This document shows, piece by piece, positions 1 through 10,701 of a stretch of 64,000 bases of DNA (its first letter is position 1; each line of letters opens with the position of its first letter). A model generated the notes under the pieces. That model did not search any database and had not been told where the DNA came from. It saw only the letters and a list, made by a program, of their open reading frames with translations. The position numbers and the translations under genes were made by a program. The stretch is from Ruminiclostridium cellobioparum DSM 1351 = ATCC 15832 (GTDB lineage: Bacteria; Bacillota; Clostridia; Acetivibrionales; DSM-1351), in assembly GCF_000621505.1 (NCBI RefSeq), contig NZ_KK211289.1, positions 175,496-239,495 on the forward strand. Reading direction: 5' to 3'.

Positions 1-315
1 AATTACAACCGGTGTGCCTCCATATATCAGCCAGGCCATGGAACATGCAGCAAAGGAAAGCAGAGTACCCACCGACAGGTCAATTCCCCCCGAGATCATT
101 AAAACACACATCCCCACTGAAAGGATTCCGGGGACAGCCAGTTGTTCAAGCACAATACTTACATTATAGCCGGTGGCAAAATTAGGGGCTATTATTGAAC
201 AGACTATTATGTATATAATTAACCCTAAAAATAAAAAAATATTATCATTTGCGAATAATCTTTTCCTGACAGATGTATTTACAAATGCTGATTTTTCAAT
301 TTGGCTGTTACTCAT
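1..315 (-). CDS. Ribose-type sugar ABC transporter permease (partial)
   Basis: The first 105 residues of an inner-membrane permease of the RbsC/XylH/YjfF family; the rest lies beyond the left edge. After a short basic N-terminus there is a hydrophobic segment (about residues 26-44) and then the family-typical stretch containing 'MISGGIDLSVG' near residues 80-90. That glycine-rich segment is characteristic of ribose/galactose/autoinducer-2 permeases. Its ATG overlaps the stop of the upstream ATPase gene by four bases (ATGA), so the two are translationally coupled. It should form the membrane channel for the ATPase encoded at 312-1811. The substrate cannot be read from this fragment. Confidence 0.9.
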   Translation of the reverse strand, partial: MSNSQIEKSAFVNTSVRKRLFANDNIFLFLGLIIYIIVCSIIAPNFATGYNVSIVLEQLAVPGILSVGMCVLMISGGIDLSVGTLLSFAACSMAWLIYGGTPVVI

Positions 316-1811
316 ATTTTACATCCTCCCAGTGCATACGATAGTATTGTCTCTGAATCGGCATCCTCTTTTGAAAGCTCTGCAAGAATGCTCCCATCTT
401 TCATAACCATTACCCTGTCACTCATTGCGATGACCTCGGGCATATCGGAGGATATCATGATAATAGATTTACCCTGCCTGCACAGCTCCACCATTACCTT
501 ATAAATCTCCTCCTTTGCTCCAATGTCTACTCCCCGTGTCGGTTCATCAAAAATGTAAATGCTTCCGTCTGAATGGAACCACTTGGATAGAATTACTTTC
601 TGCTGGTTTCCCCCTGACAGAAAACGCACTTGCTGATCAGGGCCCTTGCATTTTATTTTCAGCTTTTCAATATACTCACAGCAGGTTTCTTTATCCCTGT
701 CCGGATGCATAAATCTGACCGGAAATTTCGCCGAATGCGCCAAAATCGTGTTAAGAGAGTTTTTCTGTCTTGTAAATAAACCGGTAAGCTGCCTGTCTTC
801 AGTTATCATGCATAATCCGGCCTTTATAGCGTCTTTTGGCGCTTTGAATCTGACTTTTTCTCCTGAAATCATGATTTCACCTGATTCAGGAATTTTCTTT
901 CCGAATAACAGTTCGGCCATCTCTGTGCGTCCTGCTCCTACCAAACCTGCGAACCCCAAAACTTCACCTTTCCGCAGCGAAAAAGATATGTCTTTCACTC
1001 CACCACCCGAAAGATTTTGTACTTCCATAACAGTTTCGCCTATTCCGGCTGCCTCTCTGCTATAAAACATGGAGGCATCCCGGCCTACCATATCCCTTAT
1101 TATGGAAGCCTCATCAATCTCAGTTCTGTCATATGTCCTTATTTTTCTTCCGTCACGTATTACTGTGACCTTATCTGCAATACGGAACACCTCTTCAAGA
1201 TGATGTGAAATATATATAATGCCTACTCCTTTTTCTTTAAGCGCCTGGATAACACTCATCAGCTGTTCTATTTCATGACAGCCGAAGGATGCGGTTGGTT
1301 CATCCATTATAATGACCCTGGCCTCCTGTACAAATGCTTTTGCAATTTCAACAAACTTTTGTTGAGCAGTGCCCAGCAGCCTCACAGGTGTTTGAGGATC
1401 CAGTCCTGTCACACCGATCTTGGCCAGAACGTCAAGAGTTTCTTTGTACATTTGTCTGCGGTCCAAAACAAGTCTTTTTGTTACCTCTTTTCCAATAAAG
1501 AGATTTTCCATAACACTCATATTTTGCATAAGAGTATGTTCCTGGTATATTGTCTGAATACCCAATTTCATACACAATGCCGGATTTAGTTTTCCTTGCA
1601 GCGGATTTCCCTCTATATTGATTTCACCGCCGTCCCTTTGATGCGCTCCTGCTAAAATTTTAATAAAGGTGGATTTCCCCGCCCCATTTTCTCCGCACAA
1701 GCAGTGGACTTCTCCCTCGTAAACCTGAAAATCAAAATCAGAAAATACAGTTACCCCGGAGAATTGTTTTGATATTCCTTGAATATCGAGTAAACATTTT
1801 TTTTCAGGCAT
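312..1811 (-). CDS. Ribose-type sugar ABC transporter, double ATP-binding protein (RbsA/MglA family)
   Basis: A 499-residue tandem ATPase that powers sugar import. The first half has a canonical Walker A (GENGAGKST, residues 40-48) and Walker B ending in MDEPTAS (about 170). The second half has a degenerate P-loop (GLVGAGRTE), a good signature (LSGGNQQK, about 400) and Walker B (FDEPTRGVD). This asymmetry and the roughly 500-residue length are normal for RbsA, MglA and XylG proteins. It overlaps the downstream permease start by 4 nt. No periplasmic-type binding protein gene is upstream in the window, so that component may follow the permease beyond the left edge. A poly-purine SD precedes the ATG. 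Confidence 0.94.
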   Translation of the reverse strand: MPEKKCLLDIQGISKQFSGVTVFSDFDFQVYEGEVHCLCGENGAGKSTFIKILAGAHQRDGGEINIEGNPLQGKLNPALCMKLGIQTIYQEHTLMQNMSVMENLFIGKEVTKRLVLDRRQMYKETLDVLAKIGVTGLDPQTPVRLLGTAQQKFVEIAKAFVQEARVIIMDEPTASFGCHEIEQLMSVIQALKEKGVGIIYISHHLEEVFRIADKVTVIRDGRKIRTYDRTEIDEASIIRDMVGRDASMFYSREAAGIGETVMEVQNLSGGGVKDISFSLRKGEVLGFAGLVGAGRTEMAELLFGKKIPESGEIMISGEKVRFKAPKDAIKAGLCMITEDRQLTGLFTRQKNSLNTILAHSAKFPVRFMHPDRDKETCCEYIEKLKIKCKGPDQQVRFLSGGNQQKVILSKWFHSDGSIYIFDEPTRGVDIGAKEEIYKVMVELCRQGKSIIMISSDMPEVIAMSDRVMVMKDGSILAELSKEDADSETILSYALGGCKI

Positions 1812-2148
1812 TAATTAATTGCCCCCTTTATCCCTTCTAAATACTGGCGAAAACTTTACTAACACTTTTTTTGTCCATGATGCTTCTGATAAAACCAACC
1901 CAAAACTTTAAAAAAAAGCATAAGAAGACCAATTAGGTAGGTTTGAATTGCTTGATACAAATCTCCAATGGGGTCAAATCTTATGCCAGGGTTAAAAAGA
2001 CAAGGTGCTGCCAATGATATAAGTATACATAAAGTATCTATTTCTTCAGATTTAATGAGTTATATAAAATCAATTCGTGATATACGATAGCATTAACAAC
2101 ACCTTAATTTTAGATATTATTGTTCAACTTTCATAAACCGTCAAAACA
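1812..2148. other. Intergenic gap, 337 bp, no convincing gene
   Basis: The gap lies between the start of the ABC ATPase gene and the end of the OYE-like gene (both on the minus strand). It is AT-rich. The plus strand holds a 40-codon open stretch ending near 2090 without an SD site, and a short unrelated frame just before it. These could be decayed coding sequence or chance. I see no clear terminator or promoter. Confidence 0.4.
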
Positions 2149-3399
2149 TTAAGTGTGCTTTTCTTTGATTCCGCCCTTTGTTTTAATCATATTTACATAC
2201 TCATCGGTATATTTCCTGTCAAAGGTCGCACATCCTACTTTTGTCTGGGTGATCAGCATCTCTACGCAGTGGTCGCAAAGAGTGCACCACTTAATGGATG
2301 CATCATCGTTTTTCTCCATCTTTGCCGGGAGATAAGGATCTGCATAAGACTGACGTCCAATTGCTATAGCGTCAACAATGCCGTCACTAATGTTCTTCTC
2401 TCCCCAGAAGCGAAGCGTATTATTTTCCCGCTTAACTGCATGGAAGCCTTTTCTTCCATCCCTGTATATTGAATAACCGGAACCTATTACTGCTGTTTCG
2501 GGTTTCAGATTTTCGCGGCATACCTTCTGCAGATAGAAGTGAATATAAGCATAGTCGGGAGTACGTACGTCAGGGTGTGCCAGATCCAGAGTAATGGAAG
2601 GCGAACCTGCCGACTGCAGTACGAAGTTTGCTCCATGAGCTTCCAATGTTTTTATCAGGTCTATTGATTCTGTGAGGTCCATACATGCACTGTTTGCATT
2701 CAAGGTCCCGCAGCCGCCCGGAAATCCTTCATAAATCGAAATTTTTGAACCAATTATGAAATTCGGGTCGGGAATAGCCGCACGTACACCGTCGTAAATA
2801 TTAACTGCAAACTGCTTGCGGTTTTCCCAGCTGCCTCCGTATTTCCAGTTCTCTTTGTTGTAAGGTCTGAGAATCTGAGAACCCAGGTAGCCATGGCAGA
2901 GCTTGAGATCTACTCCGTCAGCTCCAACTTCATAAGCATATTTTGCCCCCTGTATGTAAAGAGCGATTACTTCATCGATTTCCTTTTCCCCCACAAGTTT
3001 TGCATCCTCATAGCCGGGAAGCGGTTCTTTGGTAACGCGTATTCTGGTTGAAAACTCAGGATTGCTTATTTCACCTGAATGTGTGATCTGAAATAATAAA
3101 ATAGTTTCAGGATTTATTTTTTTAAGGTGTGCAACAAATTTCTTCAGCGCCGGTATATTGTGCTCTCTGATTGAAAGCTGATCTTTACGGGATCTATGCT
3201 CGTACTGGGGTGTGATAGCCTCTAAAACAACAATACCGGCTTTACCTTCAAACAGTCTTTCATAACGTGCATAAGTTTCCGGACTCGGATCACCATTCGG
3301 CAAAGCATCACAGCATTCCATAGCATTGATAACTATACGGTTTGGGGCTACCCTGCTGCCAATCTTCAAGGGTTTGAAAAGCGGACTTAATTCACTCAT
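2149..3399 (-). CDS. Old Yellow Enzyme-like NADH:flavin oxidoreductase, single-domain form
   Basis: A 416-residue FMN-binding TIM-barrel protein of the OYE/2,4-dienoyl-CoA reductase group. The N-terminus (LFKPLKIGS...PNRIV) and the 'GADGVDLKLCHGYL' active-site region are typical. Near the C-terminus Cys372, Cys375, Cys378 and Cys390 form the four-cysteine cluster that holds a [4Fe-4S] centre in the long 2,4-dienoyl-CoA reductase-like enzymes. The protein then stops. The roughly 250-residue FAD/NAD(P)H domain that normally follows is absent, so electrons must come from a separate partner or straight to FMN. SD AAGGAGTG precedes the ATG. An imperfect inverted repeat lies upstream. The substrate is unknown; the sugar-gene context suggests an enone or keto-sugar derivative, which is inference. 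Confidence 0.85.
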   Translation of the reverse strand: MSELSPLFKPLKIGSRVAPNRIVINAMECCDALPNGDPSPETYARYERLFEGKAGIVVLEAITPQYEHRSRKDQLSIREHNIPALKKFVAHLKKINPETILLFQITHSGEISNPEFSTRIRVTKEPLPGYEDAKLVGEKEIDEVIALYIQGAKYAYEVGADGVDLKLCHGYLGSQILRPYNKENWKYGGSWENRKQFAVNIYDGVRAAIPDPNFIIGSKISIYEGFPGGCGTLNANSACMDLTESIDLIKTLEAHGANFVLQSAGSPSITLDLAHPDVRTPDYAYIHFYLQKVCRENLKPETAVIGSGYSIYRDGRKGFHAVKRENNTLRFWGEKNISDGIVDAIAIGRQSYADPYLPAKMEKNDDASIKWCTLCDHCVEMLITQTKVGCATFDRKYTDEYVNMIKTKGGIKEKHT

Positions 3400-3620
3400 T
3401 TTTGAAACACTCCTTTAGAAATTATTTGGTTTGATGCGAATGAGCTCATCTGATGCTTATAGTTTAAACCAAATGAGAAAAAGAACAACGCCTATAAAAT
3501 GACTGTAAAATACTAATAAAAAACTAGTAGTCTGTATATTGTACTAGGTTTATATTAGCATTTATCAAGTATTATTCAGGAATTATAAATACCGGATTTG
3601 TATTATAACATTAGAGAGTA
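3400..3620. promoter_or_regulatory. Divergent intergenic region with an inverted repeat
   Basis: This stretch separates the OYE-like gene (leftward) from the epimerase gene (rightward). ATTTGGTTT at 3424-3432 is matched by AAACCAAAT at 3466-3474, about 35 nt further on. That could be an operator or an mRNA hairpin in the leader of the OYE-like gene. No textbook -35/-10 pair stands out. Confidence 0.35.
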
Positions 3621-3771
3621 CCCTCTATTAACAATGTACAATACGTTTTTGAGTGGTGGATTTGCCCTGCGGACGCGTTGAAGCCGCTTGCAAGGCACAA
3701 GGCAAGGACGACAACAAAGAAAAGTGGCAAAATAGCCGGCGTGAGGCGTTTTGTACATTGTCAATAGAGGG
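3621..3771. repeat. MITE-like inverted-repeat element, family 2, copy 1
   Basis: A 151-bp non-coding element with near-perfect terminal inverted repeats. The left end reads CCCTCTATTAACAATGTACA and the right end is its complement except for one base. It is flanked by a TA dinucleotide on each side (3619-3620 and 3772-3773), the target duplication expected of IS630/Tc1-mariner-type insertions. A degenerate copy lies in opposite orientation at 43168-43296, sharing the GCCGGCTATTTTGCCAC core and the neighbouring TTTGT-TGTCGT stretch. It sits 40 bp upstream of the epimerase SD and probably became part of that gene's promoter or leader. No transposase is encoded. Confidence 0.75.
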
Positions 3772-3813
3772 TATAAGGCTTTTAATAATTATTAATCCAA
3801 AGGAGGCTATATA

Positions 3814-4803
3814 ATGGGCAGAATGGTAACATTATTTACAGGGCAGTGGGCTGATCTGGAATTTGATACTATGTGTCAAAAAGCCGGGCAAATGGGCTAT
3901 GAAGGCTTGGAAATCGCATGCTGGGGCAATCATTTAAATCCATCAAAGGCAGCAAAGGATGAAAGTTACGTGCAATACATTCTGGATACTTTAAAAAAGT
4001 ATGATTTGAAATGTGAAGCAATCGGGGCACATATTATAGGCCAATGTGTAGGAGACGGGCCTGACACAAGACTGAACAACTTCGCTCCCAAGGAATACTG
4101 GAACAATCCCGAGGGAATCCGTGCCTGGGCTACCCAGGAAATGAAGTATTGCGCAATTGCTGCAAAACGGCTTGGCGCAAAGGTTGTCACCGGTTTTACC
4201 GGATCTCCCATATGGAAATACCTGTACTCCTTCCCTCAGACAACTGAAGCAATGGTTGAGGAAGGTTTTGACGAAATTGTCCGCCTGTGGACTCCAATAC
4301 TGGACGTGTTTAAGGAAAACGGCATAAAGTTTGCCTTGGAGGTTCATCCCGGTGAAATCGCATTTGATTACTATACCACCGAAAAACTCCTTCAAAAATT
4401 TGCCGGCCATGAAGAATTCGGACTGAACTTTGACCCAAGCCACCTTATATGGCAGGGAATCAAGCCCCATATCTTCCTGAATGATTTCATCCACAAAGTA
4501 TATCACGTGCATATGAAGGATGCGGCAGTAACCCTGGATGGAAAATCCGGATTACTGGGTTCACATGTTGATTTCGGAGATTTGAGAAGAGGATGGAATT
4601 TCCGCTCTTTAGGGCATGGGGATGTGAATTTTGAAGAAATAATCCGCGTTTTAAACCGATATAATTACCAGGGTCCTTTGTCAGTGGAATGGGAAGACAG
4701 CGGTATGGAGAGAGAGTATGGCGGAGCAGAAGCAGCGGCGTTTGTAAAAAAAGTGGATTTCGCTCCTTCAAATGTAAAGTTTGACGATGCAATTAAAAGC
4801 TGA
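3814..4803 (+). CDS. Sugar phosphate isomerase/epimerase, IolE/xylose isomerase-like TIM barrel
   Basis: A 329-residue protein of the AP-endonuclease-2 fold. Candidate metal ligands are spaced as expected in this family: Glu176 (LEVHP), Asp207 (NFDPSH), His233 (HVHMKD) and Glu292 (VEWED). Relatives include IolE, hydroxypyruvate isomerase and sugar epimerases acting on keto-sugars or inosose. SD AAAGGAGG lies 7 nt before the ATG. The next gene, a Gfo/Idh/MocA dehydrogenase, starts 12 nt downstream. The two thus form an operon, a pairing common in routes that oxidise a sugar or cyclitol and then epimerise or isomerise the keto product. The exact substrate is not determinable here. Confidence 0.88.
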   Translation: MGRMVTLFTGQWADLEFDTMCQKAGQMGYEGLEIACWGNHLNPSKAAKDESYVQYILDTLKKYDLKCEAIGAHIIGQCVGDGPDTRLNNFAPKEYWNNPEGIRAWATQEMKYCAIAAKRLGAKVVTGFTGSPIWKYLYSFPQTTEAMVEEGFDEIVRLWTPILDVFKENGIKFALEVHPGEIAFDYYTTEKLLQKFAGHEEFGLNFDPSHLIWQGIKPHIFLNDFIHKVYHVHMKDAAVTLDGKSGLLGSHVDFGDLRRGWNFRSLGHGDVNFEEIIRVLNRYNYQGPLSVEWEDSGMEREYGGAEAAAFVKKVDFAPSNVKFDDAIKS

Positions 4804-4815
4804 GGAGGTTGTAAA

Positions 4816-5979
4816 ATGAAGCGCAGTATTGTTCGTTATGGCATGGTTGGCGGAAGTTTAAATTCTTTTATCGGAAGAGTTCATAAAAACGCTCTTAATT
4901 TTGAAATTAATGCCGAACTGTCGGCAGGATGCTTCAGTTCAAACAGGCAAAACAATCTTGACACCGGAAGTTACTATGGCCTGCCATCAGACAGGGTTTA
5001 TCCGGATTACAGGGAAATGGCCCAAAAAGAAAGTCTGAGGAATGATAAAATTGATTTTGTTTGTATTGTCACCCCCAATTGCTCGCATTATGATATTGCA
5101 AAAGAATTTTTGCTCCATGATATCAATGTTGTATGCGAAAAACCACTCTGTTCTGAAATAAGCAATGCGGAGGAATTGCAAAAAATTGCCCGTGATAGAG
5201 GACTGCTTTTTGCGGTCACATACGCCTATTCAGGCTATGGTATGGTGAAACAGGCCAAGCAGCTTATAGAGGAAGGTGCAATAGGCAGGATAATCAATGT
5301 TAATGCGGAATATTTGCAGGAATGGCTTATAGACTCCGTCGGCAGCAGTGCTTCCCAAACTGCCAAGCTGTCAGGTTGGAGGACAGATCCTGAAGTTTCG
5401 GGTATATCCAACTGTGTAGGGGATATTGGTACTCACATTGAAAATACCGTTGCATATATGACCGGATTGAAAATCAAGCGCGTTGCAGCCAAACTGGATT
5501 ACTTCAACCAGCCTCTGGACTTGAATGCAAACATACTTATAGACTTTGACAACGGTGCCGGCGGAGTTTATTCCTGCTCGCAGGTAGCCGTAGGCTATGC
5601 AAACGGCTTAACTGTGAGGATCTTTGGCACTAAAGGTGCAATTGAATGGAGGCAGGAGCAGCCAAATCAGCTAAAGGTTACACTTAAAGGACAGCCATCA
5701 GCCGTTTATGAAAGAGGTACAGGATATATCACCGGAAGAGCCGCCCAATTGAACCGCATACCCAGCGGACATCCGGAGGGCTACTATGAAGCCTTCGCCA
5801 ATATTTACAAAACTTATTTAAGTGCCGTTCTGAAAACAATCAACGGAGAAAAGCTATTAGCAGAAGATATGGATTTCCCCCAAATTGAAAATGGGGTTGA
5901 AGGTGTCAGGTTCATTCATGCTGTGGTCAGGAGTGCAAAAAATGACTCTGTTTGGACTGCACCGGATGAGATCAGCTAA
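4816..5979 (+). CDS. Gfo/Idh/MocA family NAD(P)-dependent oxidoreductase
   Basis: A 387-residue dehydrogenase with an N-terminal Rossmann fold (GMVGGSLNSFIG, residues 9-20, a variant of the usual GxGxxG) and the family's catalytic EKP motif at residues 108-110. The C-terminal alpha/beta domain follows, with the GDIGTH segment providing the conserved His near residue 207. Members oxidise or reduce hydroxyls of sugars, inositols or glycosides. SD GAGGAGG lies in the 12-nt gap after the epimerase gene, so they are co-transcribed. A very strong hairpin terminator follows at 6033-6083. The substrate is unknown; joint action with the epimerase is inferred. Confidence 0.9.
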   Translation: MKRSIVRYGMVGGSLNSFIGRVHKNALNFEINAELSAGCFSSNRQNNLDTGSYYGLPSDRVYPDYREMAQKESLRNDKIDFVCIVTPNCSHYDIAKEFLLHDINVVCEKPLCSEISNAEELQKIARDRGLLFAVTYAYSGYGMVKQAKQLIEEGAIGRIINVNAEYLQEWLIDSVGSSASQTAKLSGWRTDPEVSGISNCVGDIGTHIENTVAYMTGLKIKRVAAKLDYFNQPLDLNANILIDFDNGAGGVYSCSQVAVGYANGLTVRIFGTKGAIEWRQEQPNQLKVTLKGQPSAVYERGTGYITGRAAQLNRIPSGHPEGYYEAFANIYKTYLSAVLKTINGEKLLAEDMDFPQIENGVEGVRFIHAVVRSAKNDSVWTAPDEIS

Positions 5980-6032
5980 AGCAGTGAAAAAAGAGGCTCT
6001 CAAACATATTTTTGAATAAATAAAAGTATATA

Positions 6033-6083
6033 AAAGCAGGAATCCTCCAAATTGTATACAAATTTGGAGGATTCCTGCTTTTT
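6033..6083. terminator. Strong bidirectional Rho-independent terminator
   Basis: A perfect stem of about 22 bp (AAAGCAGGAATCCTCCAAATT and its complement) encloses a 6-nt loop. T-rich sequence follows on the plus strand and an A-run precedes it, so it can stop transcripts from both the Gfo/Idh operon and the convergent beta-galactosidase gene. Confidence 0.93.
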
Positions 6084-6132
6084 CACTTCATAGAACTTTT
6101 TATTACATATTGCTTATAATTTTTACGGGTTC

Positions 6133-9210
<3,078 letters not shown>

Positions 9211-9240
9211 TCGAATTAATAAGTGCATATCTTAATTTAA

Positions 9241-9269
9241 ATTATACATTCCGGTTATACCCGATTCCA
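9241..9269 (-). promoter_or_regulatory. Promoter for the GH2 beta-galactosidase gene
   Basis: A perfect -10 TATAAT (minus strand, 9246-9241) lies 17 bp from a poor -35 (TGGAAT). A good -10 with a poor -35 fits a promoter that depends on an activator such as the divergent AraC protein. Confidence 0.5.
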
Positions 9270-9471
9270 TTAATAAAATAGAATAAAACCTGCACAAAAT
9301 TAAACAGACACATTTGTGCTGCCGGTGTAAATAGTATAAAATATAGATATAATCCATTTAAAAATCGGTATTAACAGATCAAATTTGTATTCGAAATATA
9401 GTATGTGTAAATAAATCTCTTTTTAATAATTACAATAAAAACTAAACGGAGTAAGCAAAAGGAGTAAAAAC

Positions 9472-10326
9472 ATGATAAATATATCGGGCTATATTAATGA
9501 TGCAGACGAGGATATTGTTGACAGCAAGAACTTTTTTTCTGTAAACAGCTGCGGTTATTACAGGCTGGTAAAACAGGCATCCTTTGAAACAAGCCGGTCC
9601 GAAGGAAGACCGGATTATCAGCTCCTTTATGTGGCCAAGGGTACCGCAGATTTTAAAATTGAAGGAGAGCTTATGACAGTAGAAGAAGGCTCTGCTGTTA
9701 TTTACCTGCCTCGTCAACCTCAATATTACATATATCATCTGGAAAACACTCCCGAAGTGTATTGGCTTCATTTTTCGGGAGCACAGGCCGGAACTTATCT
9801 TAATAATTTGGACTTTGAAGGCGGCTCTCTGTTCAATGTTGGAATTAAGAATAATTATATACCAATATTCGAGAAAATAATAAGAGAACTGCAGCTGAGG
9901 AGAAAACACTTTTTCGAGTTGTCAAACCTTTATGCCCTGGAGCTTCTGTCCCTTATGTCCAGAAACATGTCCGAGGGGAGCTCCAATATCCACCGGATAA
10001 ATGAACAACTGCAGAATATTATTGAACTGATGAATAAAAATTTTACGCAAAAGCAAAGTGTAACGGAGTATGCCAAAATGTGCAATATGAGTACCTGTTG
10101 GTTTATCAACTGCTTTAAGACCTACACAGGCATGACTCCGCAGCAGTATATAACCGATATCAGAGTAGCAAAAGCAAAGGAGCTTTTACCAAGCTCCTCA
10201 TTCAACATTTCTGAAATATCATCCATTGTAGGCTATGACAACCCCTTCTATTTCAGCAGGATTTTTAAGAAAAATACCGGACAGTCTCCCAGGGAATATA
10301 AAAACAGACTGGAAACACAGGCGTAA
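9472..10326 (+). CDS. AraC family transcriptional regulator (next to beta-galactosidase)
   Basis: A 284-residue regulator with an N-terminal cupin-like ligand-binding domain (about 20-140) and a C-terminal double helix-turn-helix (about 180-280). The HTH region carries the family signature near the end (VGYDNPFYFSRIFKKNTGQSP). SD AAAGGAGTAAAAAC precedes the ATG. It is divergent from the GH2 gene across 276 bp, which makes it the likely local activator of lactose or beta-galactoside use. The stop codon coincides with the first bases of the repeat element at 10324. Ligand identity is unknown. Confidence 0.9.
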   Translation: MINISGYINDADEDIVDSKNFFSVNSCGYYRLVKQASFETSRSEGRPDYQLLYVAKGTADFKIEGELMTVEEGSAVIYLPRQPQYYIYHLENTPEVYWLHFSGAQAGTYLNNLDFEGGSLFNVGIKNNYIPIFEKIIRELQLRRKHFFELSNLYALELLSLMSRNMSEGSSNIHRINEQLQNIIELMNKNFTQKQSVTEYAKMCNMSTCWFINCFKTYTGMTPQQYITDIRVAKAKELLPSSSFNISEISSIVGYDNPFYFSRIFKKNTGQSPREYKNRLETQA

Positions 10327-10692
10327 ATTAACTTGTTGTGCCAATTGATCTAAAATTTGCTTTACTTATATAAATTTTTATATCAACTGGTAACTTCGGT
10401 ACTAACTTCAAAAATAAGAACGCACCCAAAACAATTTCAAAAATTGTATCGCCTCATTTAAAGCAGTTTTACCGTCGCTCAAACTCGGCGTCCTATCTCG
10501 GTTTGAAGCTCAAAGCAGCGTCCTGCTGCTTTGCCGGTAAAACCACTTTAACTTTGTCGACAATTTATAGCAATTGCTTTTAACCGTGCATCTTATTTTA
10601 TGAAGTTGTCCTCACGTACCAGTTGATCCCAATTAAATCTTTCAGTAAATCAAAACAAGAGTTTAACCGGCGCAACGAGTTAAATTATACAA
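10324..10692. repeat. MITE-like inverted-repeat element, family 1, copy A
   Basis: About 369 bp, filling the space between two convergent genes. Its outer ends are imperfect inverted repeats: AAATTAACTTGTTGTGCC on the left and the complement of ATTTAACTCGTTGCGCC on the right. Further inside, ATCAACTGGTA...ACTTCA and ATAAGA.GCAC blocks also pair with their counterparts, so a single transcript could fold into one long hairpin. A second copy with the same blocks lies at 51441-51801 in the opposite orientation. No ORF or transposase is inside. The left edge supplies the AraC stop codon. Confidence 0.8.
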
Positions 10693-10701
10693 GTATGTTT
10701 G

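Noticed and set aside
1960..2095. Short plus-strand ORFs in the 1812-2148 gap
   Set aside because: There is no SD, the frames are broken, and no recognisable domain is present; chance or decayed sequence.
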